Shown here one piece after another: positions 43,270 through 52,116 of a stretch of 64,000 bases of DNA. This DNA comes from Solirubrum puertoriconensis. GTDB lineage: Bacteria > Bacteroidota > Bacteroidia > Cytophagales > Hymenobacteraceae. The stretch covers positions 310,001 to 374,000 of the forward strand of contig NZ_LNAL01000008.1 of assembly GCF_001483135.1 (NCBI RefSeq), read 5' to 3'. The notes beneath the pieces were generated by a model. That model was not told the DNA's origin. It was given only the letters and a program-made list of their open reading frames with translations, and did not search any database. The first letter of the stretch is position 1, and each line of letters starts with the position of its first letter. The position numbers were made by a program, and so were the translations under genes.

Positions 43270-45597
43270 CTATTTGCTTGCAACGCTTTGAGGAAATTGC
43301 CCCAGCCTGTAACCATTCAGCACAAGCTGGCCATCGGCAGTGCGCCAGTACACATCCGTATCAATGGGCCTGATGAGCAAGTCGTCCACCAGCAGGTCCT
43401 TATTATCATAGATTACCTCGAGCCGAGTTGTGCCCGGGCGCACCCTGATGGGCACCGCCACGCGTACCCAAACGCCGTCGATTTCTGTGGTGCGGTGGCC
43501 GTCGGTTACCTGATGGTCGACCATGTCGTTGCCGATGTACTGCTTCACCTGCATGTTGCCGAAGCTGTGGTCCATCATGCCGTGCATCCACAGGCTTACT
43601 TCGTACTTACCGGTATCGGCTGGGGCCGGAACAGGACCGTCGTACAGCACCGAAAACTTTTCGGCCGGCTCGTAAAAAGCACCCGGAGCGAGTCGGCCCC
43701 GGCGGTCGGAGCTTTGGGCAAAGTCTTGCAGCAGCACCCCTTTACCGGTAGTAGCCCGGAGGCCGTTGGGGCGCTCGGTTAGCGTAGGCCACAGCGAGAT
43801 GCCCCTTTGCAGCTCCTGCTGAGTAGTGGTGGCGCCTAGGGCTGCCAAGGGCAGCTCGTACAGGCTTACCTGAGGCGTTTGCACCAAAGGCTTGGCTAAA
43901 GCAATAATGCGCTGTTCGGCCTCGGACAAACCGTTGGGCGTAACCAGCAGCAGGATAGGTTTCTGCGACGGAAACCGCTGAAGCAAAGGCTTGGGTAGCA
44001 ACGGGCTGCTCAGCAGCTGCACATGCTCGAGCACCTGACTTACCGACGGGCGAGAAACGTAGCTGGAGAGCTGCGGGAGCCCTGTGGCCAACGACAGCTT
44101 GTGTACTTCGTAAATCGACTCGTGCGAGCCTGGTAGGAAAATTTTGTCGCTACCGTTGTTGAAGTAAGGCAGCGGCAGAATCGCCTGAAACTCGGCTGTA
44201 GAGCGATTAATCTGCTCAAGCTGTTGCAACAAAGGATGCGGAGGCCTGAAGTAGGAGCGGGCTCCGCCACCGCCTTCGGCAATCTTGGCGCGGGTCGAAA
44301 TATTAATCCAAGCTTCGCCACCCCACACGAGCAGCAAGAGCGGCACCCAGGGTGCGGCTAGCAGGGTAACCCGGCGCTGCCGTTGGTAGCGAAGTACCTG
44401 GTACAGGTAATAAGCTGCATACGTGGTAACCACGTAGTAAAAAGGCCAGGCAAAACGACCTAGGGCACGGAACTGCTTCAGCGGACCGAGGTAATCAATC
44501 AGCGGGGAGAACCACGAAAAGATAAAGGGAATACCCGCGGCAAACAGCACCAGCAGCCCGCCTGCCCACAAGCTTATGCGCAAGTCGTGGGGCGTGCTGC
44601 GCCGTAGGGCCAACGCCTGCTTGTGGCGCAAGCGCAAGTGGCGCAATGCGCGTAACAGAGCCGCAACCAATACTCCTGTACCCACCAAGCCTACGTAAGA
44701 CATGGCCTCGTAGCTAATTTCCTTGGTCGGGAAGAAGTACGTCCAGAGGGTGCGCATCGGCTCCAGGGCAGGCGTAAACAGCCCGCGCGGATTGGTCATG
44801 TACACCAAAAAGCCGTAGGGGTTCGGCGGCCTGTCCGTGGTGGGGTCGGTAAACCATAACCATCCACGAAACAGAATCAGCGGCAGCAACGCCGTCAGGG
44901 TCATGTAGGCTAGGTCGCGCCATGGCTTCGGGCCTTTCTGCACGGCCAGTACCAGCACGTGGGCCAGCAAAAAGAACGCCCCGCACGCCAGGAAGTAAGC
45001 CATGACAAACCCCGTCAGCAGGCTGCTTACCATAAACACAACGTGCCATGGCCACCGCCGAGGCGCCTCCATGATGCGTAGGATGCAGTACCAGAGCCAC
45101 GGAACCAAGCACGGGTAGCTGAGCGACATATGGTCGCCTAGGCGTTGTATTTGGGGCGAGAGAAAGCCGATCAGAACCGCCAACAAGACGGAGTAACCCA
45201 CCGAAAGCCGTAGCCGACGCAGGATTAGGTAGATAACCAGTGGTGTGAGCAATATGGCCAACAGCGCAAGCAAGTTGGTGATGCCTACGGTATGGATGGC
45301 CACCGGCAACCCCCAGCGTTGTAGCATGCCTAGCACCCAGGCAATCAGCGGCTGCAGGTTGGGGTAAGTGAAGTTTTCCCCGTAGGGATAGTTCATGCCC
45401 GAGAAGTGCGTGCCCTTATCGTAAAAAGCATAATACGCCGTAGCGTAGTAGCTCTGCAGCCCATCGCCGGCGGGCTGGAAGAAGTACTCATCGGGGTGCG
45501 CTAACACAAAGGGAAACTGCACGGCCAGCACAACAGCCCCGATGACAGTTACAGCGAGCATACCGGCCCAGTGCGCGGTACGGCGAGATAAATTCAT
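43270..45597 (-). CDS. Large polytopic membrane protein, GT-C-like with a C-terminal beta-sandwich
   Basis: A 775-residue protein. Residues 1-440 have about eleven hydrophobic helices; the first periplasmic loop contains PAGDGLQSYYATAYYAFYDK and FSGMNYPYGENFTYPNLQPL, a block that recurs in uncharacterised Bacteroidota GT-C-like membrane proteins. A soluble part follows; the last 130 residues (PADTGKYEVSLWMHGMMD, RPGTTRLEVIYDNKDLLVDD) look like a carbohydrate-binding or jelly-roll domain. It may transfer a polyprenyl-linked sugar outside the inner membrane and bind the product. The ATG giving MNLSRRTAHW was chosen. It lies between the two GT2 genes in one direction. Confidence 0.72.
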   Translation of the reverse strand: MNLSRRTAHWAGMLAVTVIGAVVLAVQFPFVLAHPDEYFFQPAGDGLQSYYATAYYAFYDKGTHFSGMNYPYGENFTYPNLQPLIAWVLGMLQRWGLPVAIHTVGITNLLALLAILLTPLVIYLILRRLRLSVGYSVLLAVLIGFLSPQIQRLGDHMSLSYPCLVPWLWYCILRIMEAPRRWPWHVVFMVSSLLTGFVMAYFLACGAFFLLAHVLVLAVQKGPKPWRDLAYMTLTALLPLILFRGWLWFTDPTTDRPPNPYGFLVYMTNPRGLFTPALEPMRTLWTYFFPTKEISYEAMSYVGLVGTGVLVAALLRALRHLRLRHKQALALRRSTPHDLRISLWAGGLLVLFAAGIPFIFSWFSPLIDYLGPLKQFRALGRFAWPFYYVVTTYAAYYLYQVLRYQRQRRVTLLAAPWVPLLLLVWGGEAWINISTRAKIAEGGGGARSYFRPPHPLLQQLEQINRSTAEFQAILPLPYFNNGSDKIFLPGSHESIYEVHKLSLATGLPQLSSYVSRPSVSQVLEHVQLLSSPLLPKPLLQRFPSQKPILLLVTPNGLSEAEQRIIALAKPLVQTPQVSLYELPLAALGATTTQQELQRGISLWPTLTERPNGLRATTGKGVLLQDFAQSSDRRGRLAPGAFYEPAEKFSVLYDGPVPAPADTGKYEVSLWMHGMMDHSFGNMQVKQYIGNDMVDHQVTDGHRTTEIDGVWVRVAVPIRVRPGTTRLEVIYDNKDLLVDDLLIRPIDTDVYWRTADGQLVLNGYRLGQFPQSVASK

Positions 45598-45769
45598 TGA
45601 ATCAGAGATGCAAAGAATGCTGCCCAATGCCTTGCTTATTGCAGGTTAGGCCTCCCAAAGCTACGTGTTTGTGCGCAGAACCAACTCAGCAGCCAGTGCC
45701 CATGGCAGCGTACAAAGCAGGCTAATGGGTCCGACCGAAAAAGTCGTCCGCAGGGCCTTGGCGGGTGTA

Positions 45770-46549
45770 TCAGCTAAACAAGCCATACCGCACAATGCAC
45801 CACAAAGCCCACAGGCCATCGCGCCAGTTTATCTTCTTGCCTTCGGCGTAGGTGCGCCCGTAGTAGCTTACGCCCACCTCATAAACGCGCACCCCCGGTA
45901 TACGGGCCATCTTGGCGGTTACCTCCGGCTCGAAGCCGAACCGTTTCTCGCGCAACATCAAGCCCTGCAGCAGTTCGCGCCGAAATAGCTTGGCACCCGT
46001 TTCCATGTCCGTCAAGTTCAGGTCGTTGAACGCGTTGGACAGAAACGTAAGCAGCTTGTTGCCGATGCTGTGCCAAAAGAACAGAATGCGGTGCGGCTCG
46101 CCGCCGATAAAGCGCGAGCCATACACAACATCGGCGTTGGCTTTGAGCACCGGCTGTAGCAGCTTGGCATAGTCGGTGGGGTCGTACTCCAAATCGGCAT
46201 CCTGCACTACAATGTAGTCGCCCGAGGCAGCGGCTATGCCGGTGTGCAACGCGGCGCCCTTGCCTTGGTTATGAGCGTGCCGCAGCAGCCGCACACCTAG
46301 GGCGGGGTTGCTGGCAGCGTAGGCCGCCACTACATCGGCCGAGCCATCCGCCGAGCCGTCATCAACCACTACTACTTCGCGCCCAATGCCGGTCGGGAGA
46401 GGCGCTTCTTGCACTGCCTCAAGCACCCGCACGATGGTGCGCGCTTCGTTGTACAGCGGGATTACTACCGATAGCAAACGGATGCGCGAAGCCTGGGGCG
46501 AAGGACTAGTGGGCAAAGCGGAGTTATAAGCTGCTGGTGCGGCCGCCAT
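45770..46549 (-). CDS. Glycosyltransferase family 2 protein (dolichol-phosphate mannosyltransferase-like)
   Basis: A 259-residue soluble GT2 enzyme with LLSVVIPLYNEARTIVRVLE, VVVVDDGSADGSADVV, IVVQDADLEYDPTDY (metal site) and LNLTDMETGAKLFRRELLQG, and the basic C-terminal YGRTYAEGKKINWRDGLWAL that is typical of polyprenyl-phosphate mannosyl/glucosyl transferases without membrane helices. The N-terminal 25 residues overlap the 3' end of the SDR gene by 26 bases, so translation of the two may be coupled. It is the first gene of the glycosylation module. Confidence 0.9.
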   Translation of the reverse strand: MAAAPAAYNSALPTSPSPQASRIRLLSVVIPLYNEARTIVRVLEAVQEAPLPTGIGREVVVVDDGSADGSADVVAAYAASNPALGVRLLRHAHNQGKGAALHTGIAAASGDYIVVQDADLEYDPTDYAKLLQPVLKANADVVYGSRFIGGEPHRILFFWHSIGNKLLTFLSNAFNDLNLTDMETGAKLFRRELLQGLMLREKRFGFEPEVTAKMARIPGVRVYEVGVSYYGRTYAEGKKINWRDGLWALWCIVRYGLFS

Positions 46550-47315
46550 CTACGGGCACGTTGATGCCATTGATGTAACCCGCTGCCGGCGAAGCCAGAA
46601 ACGCCACTGCCGCCGCTACTTCCTCCGATTGCCCGAAACGGCCCGCTGGGATCAGGCGCAGCATGTTGGCCTCCAACTCCTCGACGGGCTGACCAGTACT
46701 GTGGCTGCGAGCCTCGAGCAAGCTGTGGTGGCGCTGGGTTAGGGTAGCGCCGGGCAGCACGTTATTCACCGTAATGCCAAACGGGCCCAGTTCGTTGGCT
46801 AGGGTTTTGGCCCAATTGGCCACCGCCCCCCGAATGGTGTTCGACACGCCTAGGTTGGGCAAAGGCTGCTTTACCGAAGTGCTGATGATGTTAATGATGC
46901 GCCCGTAACCGGCAGCTTTCATGCTTGGCGCCAAGGCTTGGGCCAGCAAATGATTGCAGATAACGTGCTGCTCAAAAGCCGCCCGCAGCGCATCAACACT
47001 TGCCTCAAGCAAAGGCCCGCCGGCGGGGCCACCCGTATTGTTCACGAGGATGTGCGTGGCGGGGTGGCGGGCTACGTGGCTGGCTATTTGGGCGGCTACC
47101 TCGATGGGCTGCGCAAAGTCGGCCACTAGCCAATCGTGCTGTTGCCCGAGGTGTACCGGCAACGCGGCAGCCGTTTCGCGCAAACGAGACTCGCTGCGGG
47201 CTACGAGCGTAATGCCGGCTCCTTGCGCAGCCAGCGCTTCGGCCACGGCGCGGCCAATACCTTGCGTGCTGCCGCATACCACAGCGCGGCGGCCCGAGAG
47301 TTGATCTGAAAGCAT
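46524..47315 (-). CDS. Short-chain dehydrogenase/reductase lacking the standard YxxxK
   Basis: A 263-residue SDR: VVCGSTQGIGRAVAEALAAQ (TGxxxGIG-like), ILVNNTGGP, the catalytic-loop IINIISTSVKQPLPN, and VDGGRTSSL at the C-terminus. Where most SDRs have Tyr-x-x-x-Lys this one has SNTIRGAVANWAKTL, so Tyr and Lys are replaced; this SNxxR subfamily is known among SDRs. Such genes often sit with kynurenine catabolic genes, as here divergent from the 3-hydroxyanthranilate dioxygenase, but the step it serves is not settled. The ATG giving MLSDQLSGRR was chosen. Its 3' end overlaps the GT2 gene. Confidence 0.85.
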   Translation of the reverse strand: MLSDQLSGRRAVVCGSTQGIGRAVAEALAAQGAGITLVARSESRLRETAAALPVHLGQQHDWLVADFAQPIEVAAQIASHVARHPATHILVNNTGGPAGGPLLEASVDALRAAFEQHVICNHLLAQALAPSMKAAGYGRIINIISTSVKQPLPNLGVSNTIRGAVANWAKTLANELGPFGITVNNVLPGATLTQRHHSLLEARSHSTGQPVEELEANMLRLIPAGRFGQSEEVAAAVAFLASPAAGYINGINVPVDGGRTSSL

Positions 47316-47511
47316 AAGCTCGAAAGTAGACAAACGCGGGCGCATTGGCACCAAATGAGGCCTTTTGCGTAAGTTGGGCTGAGGAAACGGGCTTGCTCCT
47401 AGGTCGTTTCTGTGCAAGCCGGTACAGCCAAAATAGGCTTGCGGCACAGTGCCTGTTTCCTAGGTGCTTGCCACCGATTGCTCATCACTCACCACCCACA
47501 ACACCCCACCC

Positions 47512-48039
47512 ATGCCCGTTACGCGCCCCTTCAACTTTCAGCAGTGGATCGATGAACATCGTCATTTGCTGAAGCCACCCGTCGGCAATCAGCAGGTTTT
47601 TAAAGGCAACGACGACTTTATTGTGATGGTGGTGGGTGGCCCTAACGCTCGCAAGGATTACCACGTCGACGACAGCGAGGAATTTTTCTTCCAGCTGGAG
47701 GGCGACATTACTTTGAAGATCATTGAGGACGGCCAGCCGGTGAACGTGCCCATTCGGGCCGGCGAAATCTTTCTGCTGCCGGCGGGCGTGCCGCACTCGC
47801 CGCAACGCCCGGCCAACACCGTAGGGCTAGTAGTGGAGCGCTACCGCAAGCCTGGCGAGTTGGATGGTTTTCAGTGGTACTGCGAAAACTGCGGTACCAA
47901 GCTGCACGAGGAGTTTGCCGAAGTAACCGACATCGTGAAGCAGCTGCCCGTTATCATGAACAACTTCTGGCAAAACGAGGAGCGTCGCACGTGCCGCAAT
48001 TGCGGCACCGTGATGCAGCCTCCGGCGCCGGCGCAGTAA
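47512..48039 (+). CDS. nbaC: 3-hydroxyanthranilate 3,4-dioxygenase
   Basis: The 175-residue cupin opens 3-hydroxyanthranilate to 2-amino-3-carboxymuconate semialdehyde (ACMS). The iron ligands are His51 ([10 protein letters not shown]), Glu57 and His95 ([10 protein letters not shown]). The C-terminal second iron site of the bacterial enzyme is complete: Cys124 and Cys127 (WYCENCG), Cys161 and Cys164 (TCRNCG). Numbers match the well-studied Cupriavidus enzyme closely. The next gene, the ACMS decarboxylase, starts 41 bases downstream and uses the product. Confidence 0.97.
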   Translation: MPVTRPFNFQQWIDEHRHLLKPPVGNQQVFKGNDDFIVMVVGGPNARKDYHVDDSEEFFFQLEGDITLKIIEDGQPVNVPIRAGEIFLLPAGVPHSPQRPANTVGLVVERYRKPGELDGFQWYCENCGTKLHEEFAEVTDIVKQLPVIMNNFWQNEERRTCRNCGTVMQPPAPAQ

Positions 48040-48080
48040 TTTCCCACCCGCATACGTTGTCATCCCACCCACCCGCGGCA

Positions 48081-49178
48081 ATGTCTACCACCCATTCTCC
48101 CACGTTGACCGCGCCCGCGCTTACGCCCACCCTAGGCCCCGGATTGCGCATCGACATTCATACCCACATCCTGCCCAAGCAGTGGCCCGATCTGCGCGAG
48201 CGGTACGGCTACGGCGGCTTCATTCGGCTGGAGCACCACAAGCCGTGTTGCGCCCGCATGATGCAGGACGACAAGTTCTTCCGCGAAATACAGGACAACT
48301 GCTGGGACCCCGCTGTGCGCTTGCGCGAGTGCCAGCACTTCGGGGTAGATGTGCAGGTGCTGAGCACCGTGCCCGTTATGTTCAGCTACTGGGCCAAGCC
48401 CCACGACACGCTCGACCTCAGCCGCTTGCTGAACGACCACTTGGCGGGCGTAGTGGCCGATTACCCCGACCGCTTTGCGGGCCTGGGCACCATACCCATG
48501 CAGGCCCCCGATCTGGCCATCAAGGAGTTGGAGCGCTGCGTGAAAGAGCTGGGCCTGATCGGCGTGCAAATCGGCTCGCACATCAACGACTGGAACCTCG
48601 ACGCGCCCGAGCTTTTCGAGGTGTTTGCCGCGGCCGAAGAGTTGGGCGCCGCCGTTTTTGTGCACCCCTGGGACATGATGGCCCAGCAGAAAATGCCCAA
48701 GTACTGGTTGCCCTGGCTGGTGGGCATGCCGGCCGAAAGTACCTTGGCACTATGCTCACTCATTTTTGGCGGCGTATTGGAGCGTTTGCCCAAACTGCGC
48801 GTGGCCGTGGCGCATGGCGGCGGCACTTTTGCAGCCACCATCGGGCGCATTGAGCACGGTTTTCAGGTGCGCCCCGACCTCTGCGCCATCGATAACCCCG
48901 TGAACCCGCGCGAGTACCTAGGGCGCTTCTGGGTTGATTCGCTGGTGCACGACCCAATGATGCTCGACTACTTGGTGAAAACCATTGGGGCCGACAAAAT
49001 CGTGCTTGGCACCGACTACCCCTTCCCGCTGGGCGAGCTGGAGCCCGGCCAACTCATTCGCTCAATGCCTTATTCCGATGAGGTGAAAACCCGTATGCTC
49101 GGGCAAAATGCGTTGGATTGGATGGGCGTGGGCATAGAGCAGTTCAGCAAGCACCTGCTTGGCCGCGCGAATGCCTAA
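48081..49178 (+). CDS. 2-amino-3-carboxymuconate-6-semialdehyde decarboxylase (ACMSD)
   Basis: A 365-residue amidohydrolase-superfamily zinc enzyme that decarboxylates ACMS to 2-aminomuconate semialdehyde and so keeps it from cyclising to quinolinate. Metal residues are His27 and His29 ([10 protein letters not shown]), the His of FVHPWDMM and the Asp of [24 protein letters not shown] and [16 protein letters not shown] also match ACMSD. A 20-residue Thr/Pro-rich head precedes the barrel. It is in an operon with nbaC; the product is the expected substrate of the ALDH at 39761. Confidence 0.95.
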   Translation: MSTTHSPTLTAPALTPTLGPGLRIDIHTHILPKQWPDLRERYGYGGFIRLEHHKPCCARMMQDDKFFREIQDNCWDPAVRLRECQHFGVDVQVLSTVPVMFSYWAKPHDTLDLSRLLNDHLAGVVADYPDRFAGLGTIPMQAPDLAIKELERCVKELGLIGVQIGSHINDWNLDAPELFEVFAAAEELGAAVFVHPWDMMAQQKMPKYWLPWLVGMPAESTLALCSLIFGGVLERLPKLRVAVAHGGGTFAATIGRIEHGFQVRPDLCAIDNPVNPREYLGRFWVDSLVHDPMMLDYLVKTIGADKIVLGTDYPFPLGELEPGQLIRSMPYSDEVKTRMLGQNALDWMGVGIEQFSKHLLGRANA

Positions 49179-49359
49179 GCAGCTGTGCTTTGGCGTAGCC
49201 TGCGCCTGAGTAACACTCGGCGTAAAAGCCACAGCTCCTTTTCGGCAGATTGACCGCAGTACCAAACCAGGGCAATAACTTGGCCCGCGAACTACAAGTA
49301 AGCCGCTGCTCATCCGGCATGTTCTGCTAACCTAGGAGCAACGGCTGCAATATTCCGCG

Positions 49360-50646
49360 ATGACGTTTCAGAACACGCAACACTTTGCCCTCGAGCTTGA
49401 TGCAGCCGATCCGCTGCGCCAGTTTCGGGAGCGGTTTCATATTCCGGCCGGCGCCAACGGGCAGCCTGCCATTTATTGCTGCGGCAACTCCCTAGGTCTG
49501 CTGCCCAAAAGTGCCCGGGCAGCCGTAGAGCAAGAGTTTCAGAGCTGGGAAGAGCACGCCGTAGAAGGCCATTTTCATGGCACTTCGCCCTGGATGCACT
49601 ACCACGAAACCCTCACCGATGCCAGCGCTAGGTTGGTTGGGGCGAAGCCCGTGGAAGTAGTGGTGATGAACAACCTCACCACCAACCTGCACCTGCTGCT
49701 CATCTCGTTTTATCGGCCCAACGGCCGCCGCTACAAAGTGCTGATGGAGGGCGGGGCGTTTCCGTCGGATCAGTATGCGCTGGAAAGCCAGGTGAAGCTG
49801 CACGGCTACGCCCCCGACGATGCCATTGTGGAGCTGGTGCCGCGGTCGGGCGAACACACGTTGCGCACCGAGGACATCGAAGTTCGTATTCAGGAGTTGG
49901 GCGATGAGCTGGCGCTGGTACTCCTGGGTGGCGTAAACTATTACACGGGGCAGGCTTTCGATATGGAAGCTATTACCCGGGCCGGCCACGCCGTGGGTGC
50001 CGTAGTAGGTTTCGACCTGGCTCACGCCGCCGGCAACCTTGTGCTGAACCTCCACGACTGGGACGTGGATTTCGCTTGCTGGTGCTCCTACAAGTACCTG
50101 AACTCCGGCCCCGGCGGTACGTCGGGCGTGTTTGTGCACGAGCGGTTTGCCAACCGGCCCGATCTGCCACGCCTCGCCGGTTGGTGGGGCCACGACCCTG
50201 CGGATCGGTTCAAGATGAAGAAAGGTTTCCGGCCGATGGCCGGCGCGGCCGGCTGGCAGCTCTCCAACGCGCAAATCTTCCCGATGGCCATCCACCGGGC
50301 CGCCCTGGCTTTGGTAGACGAAGCCGGCGGCATGCCAGCGCTGCGCCGCAAAAGCGAGCAGCTTACGGGCTACCTCGAGTTTGTGCTTCGCAACGCGGGC
50401 CTGCCTGCCGATGTGTTGGAGATTATTACGCCCGGCAACCCCGCCGAGCGCGGCTGCCAGCTCTCGTTGCTGGTGCACCGCGAAGGCCGCGCGTTGTTCG
50501 ACTACCTCGCCGAGCAGGGCATTGTGGCCGATTGGCGCGAGCCCAACGTTATCAGGCTGGCACCGGTACCGCTCTACAACTCGTTTGCGGATGTTTGGCA
50601 TATCGGGCAAGCATTTGCCGAATGGGCCAAACGATTGACCCGCTAA
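49360..50646 (+). CDS. kynU: Kynureninase
   Basis: The 428-residue PLP enzyme cleaves kynurenine or 3-hydroxykynurenine to alanine and (3-hydroxy)anthranilate. PLP-binding residues are seen in DLAHAAGNLVLNLHDWDVDF (Asp, His) and in WCSYKYLNSGPGG with the Schiff-base Lys245; AIYCCGNSLGLLPKSAR and GHFHGTSPWMHYHE are typical N-terminal blocks. The start at MTFQNTQHF follows the ACMSD gene by 180 bases on the same strand. Confidence 0.96.
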   Translation: MTFQNTQHFALELDAADPLRQFRERFHIPAGANGQPAIYCCGNSLGLLPKSARAAVEQEFQSWEEHAVEGHFHGTSPWMHYHETLTDASARLVGAKPVEVVVMNNLTTNLHLLLISFYRPNGRRYKVLMEGGAFPSDQYALESQVKLHGYAPDDAIVELVPRSGEHTLRTEDIEVRIQELGDELALVLLGGVNYYTGQAFDMEAITRAGHAVGAVVGFDLAHAAGNLVLNLHDWDVDFACWCSYKYLNSGPGGTSGVFVHERFANRPDLPRLAGWWGHDPADRFKMKKGFRPMAGAAGWQLSNAQIFPMAIHRAALALVDEAGGMPALRRKSEQLTGYLEFVLRNAGLPADVLEIITPGNPAERGCQLSLLVHREGRALFDYLAEQGIVADWREPNVIRLAPVPLYNSFADVWHIGQAFAEWAKRLTR

Positions 50647-50762
50647 GGGGTTTACCTCTGATACCTGCAGTAAACCTAACTTACCCAATGGGCTAGGTTT
50701 CTCGTACTATTACATTGACAGGCCGACTAACCAAGGTCGTGTCTTGTTTTCGCCTTTGCACT

Positions 50763-51422
50763 ATGGAAGATTACGCCGCCAAGATGGCCGGCAAAACCGA
50801 CGCCGAACTCCTGTTGTACGTGGAGCGCCGTGCCGAATACCGGGAGCAAGCCGTACTGGCCGCGCTAAGCGAATTGGAGCGTCGGGGCCGCACGATTGAT
50901 AACGTCGCCACACTGCGGACCGAGCTGCAAGCTTCGTTGGTTAAGACGGAGGCCGAGGCCCGCCTCAACCCCGCACCCGAGCCCACTTGGGCAACGAAAG
51001 CCACCGAGCCCGAAGAAATAGAGGAAGTTGCCGCCGATGCGCCCGCGCTTTACTCGCCTACCACGGTGGTGGTGTTCTCGGTGTTCTCCTTTCTGATTGG
51101 CGGCGTGCTGATGCTGCTGAACCTGTTGCGGCTGCGTCGCTACGGCGGCGCCGCCTTACTGGTAGCGTTGGTAGCGCTCGGCATCAGCGGGCTAAGCTGG
51201 ATGTCGGGGTTGCTCGAGATACGCCCGGAGTATGTGTTCCTCGGCATCAACGTGGTATTGGCCGCGCTGTATGTGTATGTGCTGTGGCCCTACTTCATAG
51301 GCGCTCAAGCCTACCGCCCCCGCGGCTGGCTTATGCCGTTGCTCATCATCTTTGCCCTCAACATGCTGTTTATGCTGCTGCTGCGCTACGCGGGCGTGGC
51401 GGTGCCCGGCCTTAGCCAGTAA
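50763..51422 (+). CDS. Membrane protein of unknown function
   Basis: A 219-residue protein. The first 95 residues are hydrophilic, helical and Glu/Ala-rich (KTDAELLLYVERRAEYREQA, then AALSELERRGR); four to five transmembrane helices follow (VVVFSVFSFLIGGVLMLLNL, GGAALLVALVALGISGLSW, VFLGINVVLAALYVYVLWPY, PLLIIFALNMLFMLLLRYAG). No catalytic motif was found. The ATG giving MEDYAAKMAGK was chosen over a start 16 codons earlier. It lies 116 bases after kynU and 14 bases ahead of alkB. Confidence 0.72.
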   Translation: MEDYAAKMAGKTDAELLLYVERRAEYREQAVLAALSELERRGRTIDNVATLRTELQASLVKTEAEARLNPAPEPTWATKATEPEEIEEVAADAPALYSPTTVVVFSVFSFLIGGVLMLLNLLRLRRYGGAALLVALVALGISGLSWMSGLLEIRPEYVFLGINVVLAALYVYVLWPYFIGAQAYRPRGWLMPLLIIFALNMLFMLLLRYAGVAVPGLSQ

Positions 51423-51436
51423 CGCCTAGCCTAGGT

Positions 51437-52033
51437 ATGCCCTTGGTGCCGCTTGCTATACCCCAGGCCGATGTGTGGTTCGACGCCGCCTTTTTGCCGC
51501 CCGATGAAGCTGCGGCACTGCTGCACGAGCTTTCGGCTACCATCGCGTGGCGGCAAGAGCCCATTCGCATGTTTGGCCGTGAGGTATTGCAGCCGCGCCT
51601 AATTGCCTGGCACGGCGATGCAGGCGCTACCTACCGCTATTCGGGTCTGCAACTCGAGCCCGAGCCGTTTACCCCAACCTTGCACGCGTTGCGCCTGCGC
51701 CTGCAGCAAGCCACGGGCGCTGCGTACAACAGCGTGCTGCTCAACCTGTACCGCAACGGGGCCGACAGCATGGGCTGGCACGCCGACGACGAACCCGAGT
51801 TAGGGCCAACCCCCATTATTGCTTCGCTGAGCCTAGGTGCCACGCGGCGTTTTCGCCTTCGGCCCAAAGCAAAAACCAGTTTTGAGGCCAAGCCGGTTTC
51901 ACTTGAGTTGACCAGCGGCAGCTTGCTCCTGATGCAGGGCGCTACGCAGCAGAATTGGCAGCATGCCTTGCCCAAAACGGCACAAGCCGTTGGCCCGCGC
52001 CTCAACCTCACATTTCGACGAATCATCACCTAG
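51437..52033 (+). CDS. alkB: AlkB-like Fe(II)/2-oxoglutarate DNA repair dioxygenase
   Basis: A 198-residue protein that should remove alkyl groups from bases such as 1-methyladenine by oxidation. The metal ligands are His115 and Asp117 (WHADDEPE) and His176 (NWQHALPKT); RLNLTFRRI holds the 2-oxoglutarate arginines, and NSVLLNLYRNGADSMGWH is the family signature. The organisation is closer to the ALKBH2/3 type than to E. coli AlkB. It overlaps a CCTAGG site at each end. Confidence 0.9.
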   Translation: MPLVPLAIPQADVWFDAAFLPPDEAAALLHELSATIAWRQEPIRMFGREVLQPRLIAWHGDAGATYRYSGLQLEPEPFTPTLHALRLRLQQATGAAYNSVLLNLYRNGADSMGWHADDEPELGPTPIIASLSLGATRRFRLRPKAKTSFEAKPVSLELTSGSLLLMQGATQQNWQHALPKTAQAVGPRLNLTFRRIIT

Positions 52034-52060
52034 GGCTGCGCCGCCCCGTAAGCATTAGAA

Positions 52061-52098
52061 AAAAACGCCCACCCTGCGACAGCAGGGTGGGCGTTTTT
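52061..52098. terminator. Bidirectional terminator between alkB and a TonB-dependent receptor
   Basis: A perfect 17-bp stem (52061-52077 and 52082-52098) with a 4-nt loop and A/T runs at both ends, between convergent genes. Confidence 0.93.
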
Positions 52099-52116
52099 GC
52101 ATGTAAGCTCAGTGGC

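Noticed and set aside
49492-50688. A 398-codon open frame antisense to kynU
   Set aside because: It is a shadow of kynU produced by codon bias; the protein has no motif and no start signal.
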